A program made the position numbers and the translations under genes. The notes below the pieces were generated by a model. The model was not told the origin of the DNA. It saw nothing but the letters and a program-made list of their open reading frames with translations, and did no database searches. DNA of 64,000 bases, taken from assembly GCF_022230955.1 (NCBI RefSeq), contig NZ_JAKKFI010000089.1, positions 112,428 through 176,427 on the forward strand. The letters are read 5' to 3'. This document shows positions 25,203 to 33,888 of the stretch, one piece after another (position 1 is the first letter of the stretch; every line of letters begins with the position of its first letter). The DNA is from Micromonospora cabrerizensis (lineage in GTDB: Bacteria > Actinomycetota > Actinomycetes > Mycobacteriales > Micromonosporaceae).

Positions 25203-25567
25203 GCTGGGGTCCTTCCTACGCCCTGGCCTGGTGCGGTCCGCGCCGCCACGCCCCGGTCGGTGACGATCGACAGCACCTGGTCGAGGCGGGCGATGTGCAG
25301 GATGCGGCGGACCCGAAGGTTCGGGTTGCGCACGGTGAGGACCGCGTCGGCGCGAGCCAGCCTCCGGTGCAGGTCGAGGAGCAGGCCGATGGCGGCGGCG
25401 TCGAGGTGTCGGCAGTCGGAGAGATCGATCACGACCTGTGCGGGGCGCAGGGTCAACAGTCGATCGAACATCGCACCGACCTCCGGTAGGCAGGCCAGGT
25501 CGAGTTCGGTGACGCGCACCTCGACCAGCGGCAGTGTGTACCGCGTCGGCATCACCGGCGTTGTCAT
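25199..25567 (-). CDS. STAS-domain protein lacking the phospho-serine
   Basis: This 122-residue protein is essentially one STAS domain (VVIDLSDCRHLDAAAIGLLLDLHRR). At the position where anti-anti-sigma factors carry Ser (D-S/T-S/T-G-L-G) it has Ala: LDAAAIG. If it works like SpoIIAA it cannot be switched off by phosphorylation, so it may be constitutively binding or have another role. It overlaps the next STAS gene by four bases. The intergenic region to the right is shared with the divergent response-regulator gene. Confidence 0.82.
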   Translation of the reverse strand: MTTPVMPTRYTLPLVEVRVTELDLACLPEVGAMFDRLLTLRPAQVVIDLSDCRHLDAAAIGLLLDLHRRLARADAVLTVRNPNLRVRRILHIARLDQVLSIVTDRGVAARTAPGQGVGRTPA

Positions 25568-25718
25568 GGCCGTGCCCCTCTCCGTCAGCTCTCGGTCCAC
25601 CACCACCGTTACGGGCGGGTTTGGCGATAGCTGCAAGGCTCTGTGACAGTTGTGTGACAAAACCGCGAGCTGAGCAGCACGGTTGGCCGCTCGGCGGGCT
25701 GCCGAGGATGATTCCGGC

Positions 25719-26408
25719 ATGACGGCCGTACTGGTGATCGAGGACGACGACCGCATCCGGCTCGCGCTGCTGCTCGCACTGGAGGACGAGGGCTACGACG
25801 CCCTCGGCGCGGCAACCGCGGAGGAGGGCCTGCGCGCCCAGCGTCACCACCCGGCCGACTACGTGCTCGTCGACCTGATGCTTCCCGGCCTCGACGGCTT
25901 CGAGTGCATCCGACAACTGCGCCGTGACGACGACGTACCGATCGTGGTCGTCAGCGCCCGGGACGGGACCGACGACATCGTGGCCGCCCTCGAAGCCGGC
26001 GCCGACGACTACGTCGTCAAACCCGTGGCGATCAGAGAGCTGACCGCCCGACTGCGAGCCCTGCGTCGGCGCGCCCGGCCGCTGGCGGCCGCGTCAACGC
26101 CGGATCCGGTGCCGGCGGTGGCCTTCGGGGAGCTGGAGATCAGCCCGGAGGCGGGGGAGGTGCGCCGCGCCGGCCAGCAGGTCACCGTCACCCGCACCGA
26201 GTTCCGCCTGCTCTGCGAGCTGGCCGAGCACGCCGGCCGGGTGCTGTCCCGTCAGCAGTTGCTGCAACGGGTCTGGGGCTACGACAGCGGCGACGAACGG
26301 CTGGTCGACGTCCACGTCGGCCGACTGCGGCAGAAGATCGAGCCGGACCCGGCGAACCCCCGGCACCTGGTGACCCTGCGGGGTCTGGGCTACAAGCTGC
26401 AACGATGA
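25719..26408 (+). CDS. OmpR/PhoB-family response regulator
   Basis: An ATG after GAGG gives a 229-residue protein. The receiver domain has the acidic pocket IEDDD (7-11), phospho-acceptor Asp52 (VDLMLPGLDG) and Lys in DDYVVKP. A winged-helix DNA-binding domain occupies about 130-229 (VTRTEFRLLCELAEHAGRVL, DVHVGRLRQKIE, LRGLGYKL). It overlaps the histidine kinase gene by four bases (ATGA) and the third gene is a GerMN lipoprotein, a common actinobacterial arrangement. Its regulon is unknown. It is divergent from the STAS pair. Confidence 0.94.
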   Translation: MTAVLVIEDDDRIRLALLLALEDEGYDALGAATAEEGLRAQRHHPADYVLVDLMLPGLDGFECIRQLRRDDDVPIVVVSARDGTDDIVAALEAGADDYVVKPVAIRELTARLRALRRRARPLAAASTPDPVPAVAFGELEISPEAGEVRRAGQQVTVTRTEFRLLCELAEHAGRVLSRQQLLQRVWGYDSGDERLVDVHVGRLRQKIEPDPANPRHLVTLRGLGYKLQR

Positions 26409-27760
26409 GACGCCTCGGACTGCGTACCCGGGTGGCCGCCGCGTTCGCCGTCGGCGCGCTCCTGCTCTCCGCGTCGATGGCCCTGGTCTCCTACGAACTG
26501 ACCCGTCGATCCCTGCTCGAAGACCGGGAACGCATCGCGTTGCGGGCCGCCTACTTCGACGCCGCGGTGGTGCACGCCGGGCTCGACACGGACAGTCCGG
26601 ACGTGGTGGAGGTGCTCCGGTCGCTGGACACCGGCGGGAACCGGCGGCCGGTGCTGCACCTCAACGGTGAGTGGTACGCGCGCACCGCGGACCCGGGCAC
26701 CACCACCGCCATTCCCGCCGAGCTGCGTCGGATCGTCGCCGCCGGAGAACCGGCGGTGCAGCGGGTACGCGTCGCCGGACAACCCGCCCTCGTGGTGGGG
26801 GTGCCGCTGTCCGCGTCGGCGGCGTACTTCGAGGTCAACTCGCTGCGCGAGTTGGAGCAGACGTTCCAGGTCCTGGCGCTGGCGTTGACCACGGTCGCGG
26901 TGCTGGTCGCCGGGTCCGGGGCCGCCCTCGGGTGGTACGCCACACGGCACGGGCTACGGCCGCTGACAGCGGTCGCGGACGCTGCCGGGAAGATCGCCGC
27001 CGGTGACTTCACCGCCCGGCTGACCCCAGCGACCGACCCCGACCTGACCCGCCTCTCGTCCTCGTTCAACCAGATGGTCGACCAGCTCGCCCGCCGCATC
27101 GAGCGGGACCGGCGCTTCGCCGCCGACGTCAGCCACGAGCTGCGCTCACCGTTGCAGACCCTCGCCGCGGCGGCCAGCGTCCTGGCCCGTCGTCGGGAAC
27201 ACCAGGACGACCGGACGGCGATGGCCGCCGGGCTCGTCGCCGCCGAGATCGACCGTTTCCAGCGACTGGTCAACGACCTGATCGACCTGGCCCGCAGCGA
27301 CCAGCCGGCCCACCGTGCCCCGGTGGACGTGGTGGAGCTGGCCGAAGAGGCCTGCCACGCGTACGACCTGCCGGTCGGCGTCGTTCAGCTGGCGCCGGAG
27401 GTCCCCCCGACCTGGCACGTCGAGCGGCGGCGGATCGCCCAGGTCCTGGCGAACCTGCTGGACAACGCCGTGACCTACGGCGCCGGCCCCGCGGCAGTCC
27501 GTCTCTGCCGTGACGGGGGCTCCGGTGTCATCGAGGTCGACGACGATGGCCCGGGCGTGCCCGTGGAGGATCGTGAGGCGATCTTCGACCGTTTCGTCCG
27601 GGGTCGAGCCGCCCACACCCGTGGCGCCGGGGACGGCACGGGGCTCGGGCTCGCGCTGGTGGCCCAGCACGCCGCCGCGCACGACGGGCACGCCACCGTC
27701 GTCGACCGCCCCGGGGGCGGCGCACGCTTCCGGGTCACCCTGCCGGGCAGCCTGCCGTGA
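26405..27760 (+). CDS. Sensor histidine kinase (HAMP, HisKA, HATPase)
   Basis: The 451-residue protein has two membrane helices (about 10-30 and 158-180) flanking an extracytoplasmic region of about 125 residues, a HAMP domain, HisKA with the phospho-acceptor His in ADVSHELRSPLQ (about 243), N-box LANLLDNAVTYG, and the boxes DDDGPGVP and GDGTGLGLALV. The architecture is that of an extracellular sensor paired with the OmpR-type regulator encoded immediately upstream. Its stop overlaps the GTG of the lipoprotein gene, so all three are translationally coupled; the lipoprotein may modulate the sensor. Confidence 0.94.
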   Translation: MRRLGLRTRVAAAFAVGALLLSASMALVSYELTRRSLLEDRERIALRAAYFDAAVVHAGLDTDSPDVVEVLRSLDTGGNRRPVLHLNGEWYARTADPGTTTAIPAELRRIVAAGEPAVQRVRVAGQPALVVGVPLSASAAYFEVNSLRELEQTFQVLALALTTVAVLVAGSGAALGWYATRHGLRPLTAVADAAGKIAAGDFTARLTPATDPDLTRLSSSFNQMVDQLARRIERDRRFAADVSHELRSPLQTLAAAASVLARRREHQDDRTAMAAGLVAAEIDRFQRLVNDLIDLARSDQPAHRAPVDVVELAEEACHAYDLPVGVVQLAPEVPPTWHVERRRIAQVLANLLDNAVTYGAGPAAVRLCRDGGSGVIEVDDDGPGVPVEDREAIFDRFVRGRAAHTRGAGDGTGLGLALVAQHAAAHDGHATVVDRPGGGARFRVTLPGSLP

Positions 27761-28320
27761 ACCGACGCCGTCTCGCCCCGTTGGCGCTCGTCCTGTTGGT
27801 GACCGGTTGCGGCATCCCCACCGACGAGGGCCCCCGGACGGTGCAGCCACCGCGCGGGCCGTTCCACAGCTCCGTTCCCGCCGACGCCACCGCGCCGGCC
27901 GGCCACGTCGTGGAGACACTCTGCCTGGTACGCGACAACTGGATCATCCCCGTGGTCCGGCGCGTCGACCGTGCGCCGAGCATGGCCGACCAACTGCGGC
28001 ACCTGCTCTCCGGCCCGACCGGGGAGGAGCGCGACAGCGACCTGACCAGCGCGCTGCCGGGGGCGGTCAACGCGGCCGGGGTGACGGTGACCGGCACGCA
28101 GGCCCTCGTCGCGGTGGACGCGCCCGCCGTCGATGCCGGCCGCAGCGACGAGGTCCTCGCCTTCGGGCAGATCGTCTGCACCCTGACCAGCCGCGACGAC
28201 GTCACCACAGTGGCCTTCCTGCGCGATGGCAGACCCCTCGGCGTGCCCCGGGCCGACGGTTCGTTGTCCGCCGACCCGCTCACCCGCGCCGACTACGGCC
28301 CACTCATCACGGAGCGGTGA
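27757..28320 (+). CDS. GerMN-domain lipoprotein
   Basis: A GTG overlapping the kinase stop (GTGA) opens a 187-residue lipoprotein with lipobox LLVTGC (Cys18). The mature part contains one GerMN domain (about 70-165; LRHLLSGPTGEERDSDLTSALP, then strands ending FGQIVCTLTS and VAFLRDG), related to spore-germination GerM and mycobacterial LpqB. In other actinobacteria LpqB is coupled to the MtrAB sensor kinase; here a single GerMN protein is coupled to an OmpR-type pair, so an accessory sensing role is a fair inference. A small hairpin (ccggcc/ggccgg) follows the stop. Confidence 0.85.
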   Translation: MNRRRLAPLALVLLVTGCGIPTDEGPRTVQPPRGPFHSSVPADATAPAGHVVETLCLVRDNWIIPVVRRVDRAPSMADQLRHLLSGPTGEERDSDLTSALPGAVNAAGVTVTGTQALVAVDAPAVDAGRSDEVLAFGQIVCTLTSRDDVTTVAFLRDGRPLGVPRADGSLSADPLTRADYGPLITER

Positions 28321-28448
28321 GCCGTTCACGCCCGGCCGATGGGCCGGACGTGGGGTCACACCGCTGCCGGCACCGAGGGTCTGCTCAGTGGAATACCTGA
28401 GACGAATTCCAGGGCTGGGCGGGGGAGCCTCCCGGAGGTCGCACGGGT

Positions 28449-29069
28449 GTGGGCGGCCAGATGATGGCTGGCATGAAACGCGCTGCGCTCTTCGTGATCG
28501 CCGGACCGGTCGGTATCGCGGCCTACGGACTGGTACGCCTGTGGGGAAAGTCCGACGGGGTGTACGGCCCAGGGCTCGACTGGCAGGCCGCGCATCTCGT
28601 CGGCCTCGCCGGCATGGTGTGCTTCGTCCCGGCCGTGCTCGCCCTGGCCCGTCTGCTGCCCCGCAGCCCGTGGCGTACCGGGGTGGTGACCGTCACCATG
28701 GTCGGCCTGGGCGCGACGATGGTGCAGTTCGGCGCCGACATCGTCGAGGGGCTCCTGGCCGCGGACCGGGCGGAGATGTCAGCGCTCGGCGCGGACTTCA
28801 AGGACATCCCCGGTGTCGAGGTGGCCTTCTACGACGTCGTACCCCAGTTCTTCTTCCTCGGCCTCGTCGTCCTCGCCGGAATGCTCGCGGCCCGACGGCG
28901 GCTGCCGTGGTGGAGCGTCCCGCTGCTGGTCGCCGGCATCGTCGCGCCGGTGGTCACGCTCAACCTGCTGCCCATCGGCGGCCTGTGCATCCTGGCGGCG
29001 TTGGCGCCGGCGCTGCCGGCCCTGCGGCAGCAGGGTGAGCGGGCCGAGTCGCCCGTGACCGCGCGCTGA
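28449..29069 (+). CDS. Hypothetical membrane protein
   Basis: The GTG used here lies ten bases after GGAGG. ATGs 12 and 24 bases further in are also plausible. The product of about 206 residues has five or six hydrophobic segments (for example RAALFVIAGPVGIAAYGLV, FFFLGLVVLAGMLA, LLVAGIVAPVVTLNLLPIGG) and no catalytic motif that I recognise. The topology resembles DUF998/DUF4386-type proteins, but I cannot confirm a family. It is preceded by a gap of about 130 bases and followed by about 190 non-coding bases, so it is probably transcribed alone. Confidence 0.72.
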   Translation: MGGQMMAGMKRAALFVIAGPVGIAAYGLVRLWGKSDGVYGPGLDWQAAHLVGLAGMVCFVPAVLALARLLPRSPWRTGVVTVTMVGLGATMVQFGADIVEGLLAADRAEMSALGADFKDIPGVEVAFYDVVPQFFFLGLVVLAGMLAARRRLPWWSVPLLVAGIVAPVVTLNLLPIGGLCILAALAPALPALRQQGERAESPVTAR

Positions 29070-29261
29070 GACACGTTGGACCGCGCGGCGAAGGGACGAA
29101 TAGGTGGAAGGTGTCTCGATGGTACGTGATCCGACAGCACCCGACCGGGCGGCCATATAGCGTCTGAGCTGGGCAAACGTTCTGAATGGACCTTTGGGAC
29201 GGCCCTGTTCCGATGCCACTGCCGGGGCATTTCACGTACGTCACGCAAGGAAGGCCCTGTC

Positions 29262-30203
29262 ATGCATCGTGTGTTCCATCGAGGACTGCTCCTGACCAGC
29301 ACCGCCATCGTCATCGGAATGCTGACGACCTCGGCGGGAGCTGCGGCCCGGCCGCACAGCGCGCCGCCCGTCAGCACCGCAGCCTCCAGCCGGTCGTCGT
29401 TGGACGCGTTCCCCTGCACCATCCTCTGGGATCTGTTGAACGCCGGCGGCCGTAACGGGCGGGTGGCGGTCGGTCTGACCGAGGACCAGCAGCTCCTGAA
29501 GTTCGCCGCCAACCGACCGGGGTTGGCCTGTCTGATCGGCACCGTGGACCTGCCCGGCACCGAGAACCTCGTCGGCATCGACTACCGGGTCCAGGACGGC
29601 AGGCTCTACGGCGTCGGCAGCAGCGGTGGCATTTTCACCCTGTCCACCAGCAACGCCACCGCCACGAAGGTCAGCCAGCTGACCGTCGCCCTCAGCGGGT
29701 CGTTCTTCGGCGTCGACTTCAACCCGGCCGCCGACCGCCTGCGCATCATCAGCAACCTGGGGCAGAACCTGCGGCACAACGTCAACGTCGGCGGCACCAC
29801 GCTCGCCGACAGCACCCTCACCTACCCGCCAGCGGTCACCGCCGCGCCCGGGCTGACCGCAGCGGCCTACACCAACAACGACCTCGATCCGAGCACCGCG
29901 ACCACGTTGTTCGACGTCGACACCAACCTGGACCAGGTCGCGCTGCAGTCTCCGGCCAACTCGGGCCAACTCGTCGCCACCGGCAGCCTGGGTGTGGCCG
30001 CCGACCAGCGGGCCGGCTTCGACATCCACAGCACCGTCCGCAGCGGGCGAGCCACGGGCAACAACGCCTACGCGGTCCTCAACGGCAGCGTTCCCAGCCG
30101 GGTCTACCAGGTGGATCTGCTCACCGGTGCGGCTCAGTCAACGGGTGGGTTCGCCGTGGGCCACCTGGTCATCGATCTCGCCGTGCAACTCAACCAGCAG
30201 TAG
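29262..30203 (+). CDS. Secreted DUF4394-domain protein
   Basis: An ATG after AAGGAAGG gives 313 residues with a signal peptide (about 1-30). The mature part is a DUF4394 domain: repeated propeller-like strands such as LVGIDYRVQDGRLYGVGSSG, GVDFNPAADRLRIISNLGQN and AAAYTNNDLDP. DUF4394 proteins are secreted and usually have a predicted beta-propeller fold with no assigned function. The gene appears monocistronic and ends at a hairpin terminator shared with the convergent gene. Confidence 0.85.
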   Translation: MHRVFHRGLLLTSTAIVIGMLTTSAGAAARPHSAPPVSTAASSRSSLDAFPCTILWDLLNAGGRNGRVAVGLTEDQQLLKFAANRPGLACLIGTVDLPGTENLVGIDYRVQDGRLYGVGSSGGIFTLSTSNATATKVSQLTVALSGSFFGVDFNPAADRLRIISNLGQNLRHNVNVGGTTLADSTLTYPPAVTAAPGLTAAAYTNNDLDPSTATTLFDVDTNLDQVALQSPANSGQLVATGSLGVAADQRAGFDIHSTVRSGRATGNNAYAVLNGSVPSRVYQVDLLTGAAQSTGGFAVGHLVIDLAVQLNQQ

Positions 30204-30218
30204 CCCTCCGGGGTTGCG

Positions 30219-30252
30219 CAGGGGTGGCCCGTCTCCGGACGGGTCACCCCTG
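30219..30252. terminator. Bidirectional hairpin terminator
   Basis: Fifteen-base arms (caggggtggcccgtc / gacgggtcacccctg) pair with one G-T mismatch around a tccg loop, between convergent genes. Confidence 0.8.
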
Positions 30253-30283
30253 ACCGGCGGGAGCCGGTGCTGAGCCGGACCGG

Positions 30284-31024
30284 TCAGTGCGAGAAGCCGA
30301 CGCAGGCGGCCCCGTCGATGGCGCAGGCCTCGGGGGCCGCGCCCGCCGGCGAGCCGTTGACCCGGAACGTCACCGTCACCGAGGCGCTGCCCGCCACCTG
30401 ACCGGCGCCTCCGTCCGGCACGAACGTCCACACCGCGCCGTCTCGGCTGACCCGCGCGCCCTCGACCGCGCTGACCCGCAGCGACTCCCGGGGCAGGGTG
30501 ACGGTCAGCGTCCACTGCGGCACCGGCACCGAGCCGGGATTGCTGATCGTCACGGCCGCGCCGTAACTGAGCAGGGCGGTGTCCGCGATGGCGAAATCGG
30601 CGGTCAGGGCGGCCGGGGTGGCCGACGCCGTCGCGCCGCTCGGTGTGGGCCGGGTCGACGCACCGACGGTCGGTGGGGCCGCGGTGGTCGACGCGGTCGG
30701 TGAGGGAGCGGACGTCGCCGGGCTGCTGGCCGCCGGACGTGCCTGTGCCCGGGGAGTGTCGGTCGGCGCAGTGCCCACCTGCTCGGTTGACGGTGGCGCG
30801 TCGAGGGTCACCGGCGTCAGCTTCTCCGGCGTACGCAGCAACCCGATGACCGAGACGGCCGTCGCGACCAGCACCCCGAGCGCCGCGATCACGGCCACCC
30901 AGGTGGCCCGCGAGACGTCGTCCCGACCGGTGAGCACCCGCCGCGCGGTCGTGCCGACAGCCACGATCCGGTCCAGCAGGATGATCGCCACGGTACGGCG
31001 TGGCTGGGGTGGTGTTGCCGGCAC
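30284..31024 (-). CDS. Membrane-anchored CBM2-like protein, last gene of the conservon unit
   Basis: The GTG start follows AAGGGGAG and gives 246 residues. A cytoplasmic N-terminus (about 1-45) leads to a single membrane helix (WVAVIAALGVLVATAVSVIGLL), a long Thr/Pro/Ala/Ser linker (about 75-145) and an outer domain of about 100 residues resembling a CBM2 cellulose-binding fold (ADTALLSYGAAVTISNPGSVPVPQWTL, ending CAIDGAACVGF). The usual surface Trp residues of CBM2 are mostly absent, so sugar binding is doubtful. It lies 67 bases after the DUF742 gene, where many conservons carry their GTPase gene. It may be an envelope-contacting output or sensor for the conservon; that is inference. Confidence 0.72.
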   Translation of the reverse strand: MPATPPQPRRTVAIILLDRIVAVGTTARRVLTGRDDVSRATWVAVIAALGVLVATAVSVIGLLRTPEKLTPVTLDAPPSTEQVGTAPTDTPRAQARPAASSPATSAPSPTASTTAAPPTVGASTRPTPSGATASATPAALTADFAIADTALLSYGAAVTISNPGSVPVPQWTLTVTLPRESLRVSAVEGARVSRDGAVWTFVPDGGAGQVAGSASVTVTFRVNGSPAGAAPEACAIDGAACVGFSH

Positions 31025-31091
31025 TGCCTGTCTCCCCTTCAGTTCGTCGCCGGATGCGCGCCCACGATCCGTGCGGGCGGCATCTGCCCCG

Positions 31092-31472
31092 TCACAGGCC
31101 GCGAAGCCCGACGAGTATCGCCTCGAGCAGATCGTCGGTCGGCAGCTCCGACAGCATCGGCGGGTCATGCGTCTCGATCAGCCCGGCGGTGAGCAGGTCA
31201 CCGAGTAGCACCCGGACCGTCCCCAGGGGAAGATCCAGCTCCGCGGCGACCTCGGCCACCGACACTGGATCGTGACACAGCTCGACGATCCGCGCCTGTT
31301 CGGGGAAGAGCGGTGTGGGCGGCGTGACCCCCCGGCGGGCGACGACCAGGGAGATCAGGTCGAACGTGTCGCCACTGGGTGCGGTGCGCCCTCCGGTCAT
31401 CGTGTACGGCCGGGCCACCGGGCCCGCGTCGTCGTCGTACCACGCCTCGTCAGCGCTGCCGGTGCTGCGCAC
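31092..31472 (-). CDS. DUF742 protein (CvnC-type, conservon)
   Basis: I chose the GTG giving MRSTGSADEAWYDDDAGPV; the DUF742 landmark VARPYTMTGGRT follows at about residue 20. The 126-residue protein ends in a winged-helix-like region (LCHDPVSVAEVAAELDLPLGTVRVLLGDLLTAGLI), as in other DUF742 members, and family members have been proposed to bind DNA or partner proteins. Its start lies inside the 3' end of the roadblock gene (23-base overlap). It is the third conservon component; the fourth (small GTPase, CvnD) is missing here. Confidence 0.88.
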   Translation of the reverse strand: MRSTGSADEAWYDDDAGPVARPYTMTGGRTAPSGDTFDLISLVVARRGVTPPTPLFPEQARIVELCHDPVSVAEVAAELDLPLGTVRVLLGDLLTAGLIETHDPPMLSELPTDDLLEAILVGLRGL

Positions 31473-31899
31473 CAGGATCCCCGATCGTCGCCGAGGAGGC
31501 GGGTCCGAGACGGATCGGCAGGTGCCGCTCGGCCTGCCCCACGAAGAGCGCCACCTCGTACGCCATGTCGCCGACCTTGACGTCGTCACCGGCGATCCGC
31601 ACGGTGAGGATCGTGCCGTTCGGGATGGTGGCGACGAACAGGAACGCTCGCGCCATCTGCACCACGACCTGACGCAGACCGCCCCCTTCGCAGAGCCGGG
31701 TGGCGGCCAACCCCATCGCGATCAGACCGGCGACCACGCCGGAGAGCTGTTCGGCCAGCTCGCCCTTGACCTGTTGGGAACCGCCGAGGGGCAGCCCGTC
31801 GGGGGAGAGCACCACGGCGAACTCCGCGCCGTGCACTCGTTCGACCAGGCGGTCCAGGGCGCCGGTCAGGTCGTCGTCGGTGACCACTGCGGACGTCAT
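31450..31899 (-). CDS. Roadblock/LC7-domain protein (CvnB-type, conservon)
   Basis: The 149-residue protein is a roadblock/LC7 domain (LDRLVERVHGAEFAVVLSPDGLPLGGS, LSGVVAGLIAMGLAATRL, LFVATIPNGTILTVRIAG). Such proteins act as GTPase-activating or scaffold partners of MglA-like small GTPases and, in conservons, bind the sensor-kinase-like CvnA. The ATG overlaps the kinase stop (ATGA). The C-terminal tail extends past the usual domain end into the overlap with the DUF742 gene. Confidence 0.9.
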   Translation of the reverse strand: MTSAVVTDDDLTGALDRLVERVHGAEFAVVLSPDGLPLGGSQQVKGELAEQLSGVVAGLIAMGLAATRLCEGGGLRQVVVQMARAFLFVATIPNGTILTVRIAGDDVKVGDMAYEVALFVGQAERHLPIRLGPASSATIGDPGAQHRQR

Positions 31900-33845
31900 G
31901 GGTGTCTCCTTGTTGCTCTTGCGACCGGCAACTCGACCGTGTCGAGGCTGGTCCTGCCGGGTTTCGGGCCGGTCGGCCCGGTGTGGCGGATCCGCGTCGG
32001 CAGTTGGCCGTCGCCGTTCTGGGCGGAGGGGTCGGTGCCGCCGCGTGCCGGCGGGTGGGGGGTGCCGGGTGATGCGCCGGCCGGCCCACGGCCGGTGTCA
32101 CCCGACGTGACCAGCGCGCCCGGGAGAAGCACGGTGGCGGCTGTCCCACCACGCCGGCTGGGGCGCAACGAGACGTGCGCGCCACTGCGCCCGGCCAGCA
32201 CGGCGGCCGCGTACAGGCCCGCGAAACCCGTGGGCGGGCCGTCCGGCGGTGGGTGGCCGAGCAGGTGGTTCGCCTCGGCCAGCGCGGACGAGTCCATACC
32301 CGGCCCGTCGTCGACGACCAGCACCGCGCAACCCTGCGGTCGGTACTCGGCGCTGACCCGCACCGTGGTGTCCGCCGCGGAGAAGGCGAGGGCGTTCTCG
32401 ATCAGCTCCGACAACAGGTGGACGACGTCCGTGACGGCGGGGCCCGCGAGCGACCAGGGCCAGTGCGGTGCGATCAGGACCCGGTGGTAGTCCGGCACCT
32501 CGGCGACCGCACCGCGCGCCACGTCGAGCAGGGGCACGGGTCGCCGCCAGCGGCGGGCGGGCCTCGTGCCGGCGAGGGTGATCAGCTTCTCCACGTTGCG
32601 GCGGATCCGGGTGGTGAGATGGTCGAGCTGGAACAGCTCGCTGGTCTCCTCGGCGGACCGCTCCCGGCGTTGCATCCCGTCCAGCAGGCCGAGCTGATCG
32701 CGCAGCAGAACCTGGTTGCGTCGGGTGAGCAGCAGGAACAACTCCTGTTCGGCGTCACCGTCCGGCGTCGTCGTGGCATCGCGCGCCGGGGCCTGGGCCG
32801 GGGTCACGGCCTGGGCCGGGGTGCCGTCGTCCGGCGTGACCCGTTCGTCGGTCAGGCGTCGGACGGTGCTCACCCAACCCAGCAGGAGCACGAGCACGAC
32901 GATGAGGCCGAGCCCCACCACGGCACCGGTACGCGCGACGACCACCGCTGCGCCCGGCGCGGCCCGCTCCGCACTGCTGCGGGCGGTGGTCGTCACCAGC
33001 GTCTGCAGTGCGCCCAGAGCGGCGTCCGCAGCTGCCCGCCAGGCCTGGACGGTGATCCCGGTCAGCGCGGTGTCGGCCGCCAGCAGCCGGGCCTCCAGGG
33101 CGAGCAGACCCGCGAAGTCGGGACCGGTCAGGAGGCGCTGGTGCTCACTCTGGCCGCCGTCGGGCAGCCCGGCCGCTGCCTCGCCGCGCGCGTACCGCTG
33201 GCTGCTGACGAGTTCGGTCAGCCGGCTCCGCGCCTCGGTGCCCAGCCGTGCACCGGTCAGGGCCGCGCTGACCAGGGTGTCCTCCCGGGCAAGCAGCTCC
33301 CGGGCGCGGGCCAGCGCGATCACCGCCCGGGTGTCGGCGGCCAGGGTGCTCTCGTACGCGCCCCACTCCGGGCCGTACACCCGGAAGGCGACGTCGACGA
33401 CCTGGTCGTACGCGTCGATCGCCCCGACCAGGTCGAGACGCCCGGCGTCCACCTGGGACCGGATCGTGCCCAGCCCGTCGAGCCGACGGACCAGTTCGCC
33501 GGCCCGGTCGCGGACGTCACCGGCGCTGAGCAGCCGAAGGTCGCGGCCCTCGGTGAACGCGCGGACCTCGGCGGCGGCCCGGTCGGTGCCCGCGCGCGCC
33601 GCGACCAGCGGGGGTGCCGTCGGCGTGGCGGCGGCGACCCCCTCGGCGGTGAGCCGACGTTCGGCCTGCAGGCCCAGGACCAGTCGGTCGACGGGCTGGC
33701 CCAGGGTGTCCGCCAGGGCCCGCACGCGCAGCAGGTCGGCCGCGTCCTGGCTGGCCACGTAGGCCGCGTAGGACCACAGTGAGACGAGTACGGCCGCCAG
33801 CACGACAAGCCTGACCCGGATCAGTCGCACCTCGTTGGGCGTCAC
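31896..33845 (-). CDS. NIT-domain sensor histidine kinase-like protein (CvnA-type, conservon)
   Basis: A GTG behind GGGGGCGG starts a 649-residue protein. Two membrane helices (about 10-32 and 305-328) flank an extracytoplasmic nitrate/nitrite-sensing-like domain (LGLQAERRLTAEG, YDQVVDVAFRVYG). The cytoplasmic part has a degenerate dimerisation region without a clear phospho-His motif and a HATPase domain (LLSELIENALAFSAADTTV, VDDGPGMDSSAL, GFAGLYAAAVLA). These proteins are the sensor component of conservons and usually signal through roadblock/GTPase partners. The gene begins only 43 bases after the iniR stop, so it may be cotranscribed with hsp70 and iniR. Confidence 0.9.
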   Translation of the reverse strand: MTPNEVRLIRVRLVVLAAVLVSLWSYAAYVASQDAADLLRVRALADTLGQPVDRLVLGLQAERRLTAEGVAAATPTAPPLVAARAGTDRAAAEVRAFTEGRDLRLLSAGDVRDRAGELVRRLDGLGTIRSQVDAGRLDLVGAIDAYDQVVDVAFRVYGPEWGAYESTLAADTRAVIALARARELLAREDTLVSAALTGARLGTEARSRLTELVSSQRYARGEAAAGLPDGGQSEHQRLLTGPDFAGLLALEARLLAADTALTGITVQAWRAAADAALGALQTLVTTTARSSAERAAPGAAVVVARTGAVVGLGLIVVLVLLLGWVSTVRRLTDERVTPDDGTPAQAVTPAQAPARDATTTPDGDAEQELFLLLTRRNQVLLRDQLGLLDGMQRRERSAEETSELFQLDHLTTRIRRNVEKLITLAGTRPARRWRRPVPLLDVARGAVAEVPDYHRVLIAPHWPWSLAGPAVTDVVHLLSELIENALAFSAADTTVRVSAEYRPQGCAVLVVDDGPGMDSSALAEANHLLGHPPPDGPPTGFAGLYAAAVLAGRSGAHVSLRPSRRGGTAATVLLPGALVTSGDTGRGPAGASPGTPHPPARGGTDPSAQNGDGQLPTRIRHTGPTGPKPGRTSLDTVELPVARATRRHP

Positions 33846-33888
33846 GTCCGCCCCCGCTCGGTGCGGCGGCGTCCGCCGCGTGGGCGCG

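Noticed and set aside
32175..33782. A 535-codon rightward frame antisense to the NIT-domain kinase
   Set aside because: No recognisable domain, and the leftward frame is a clear conservon kinase.
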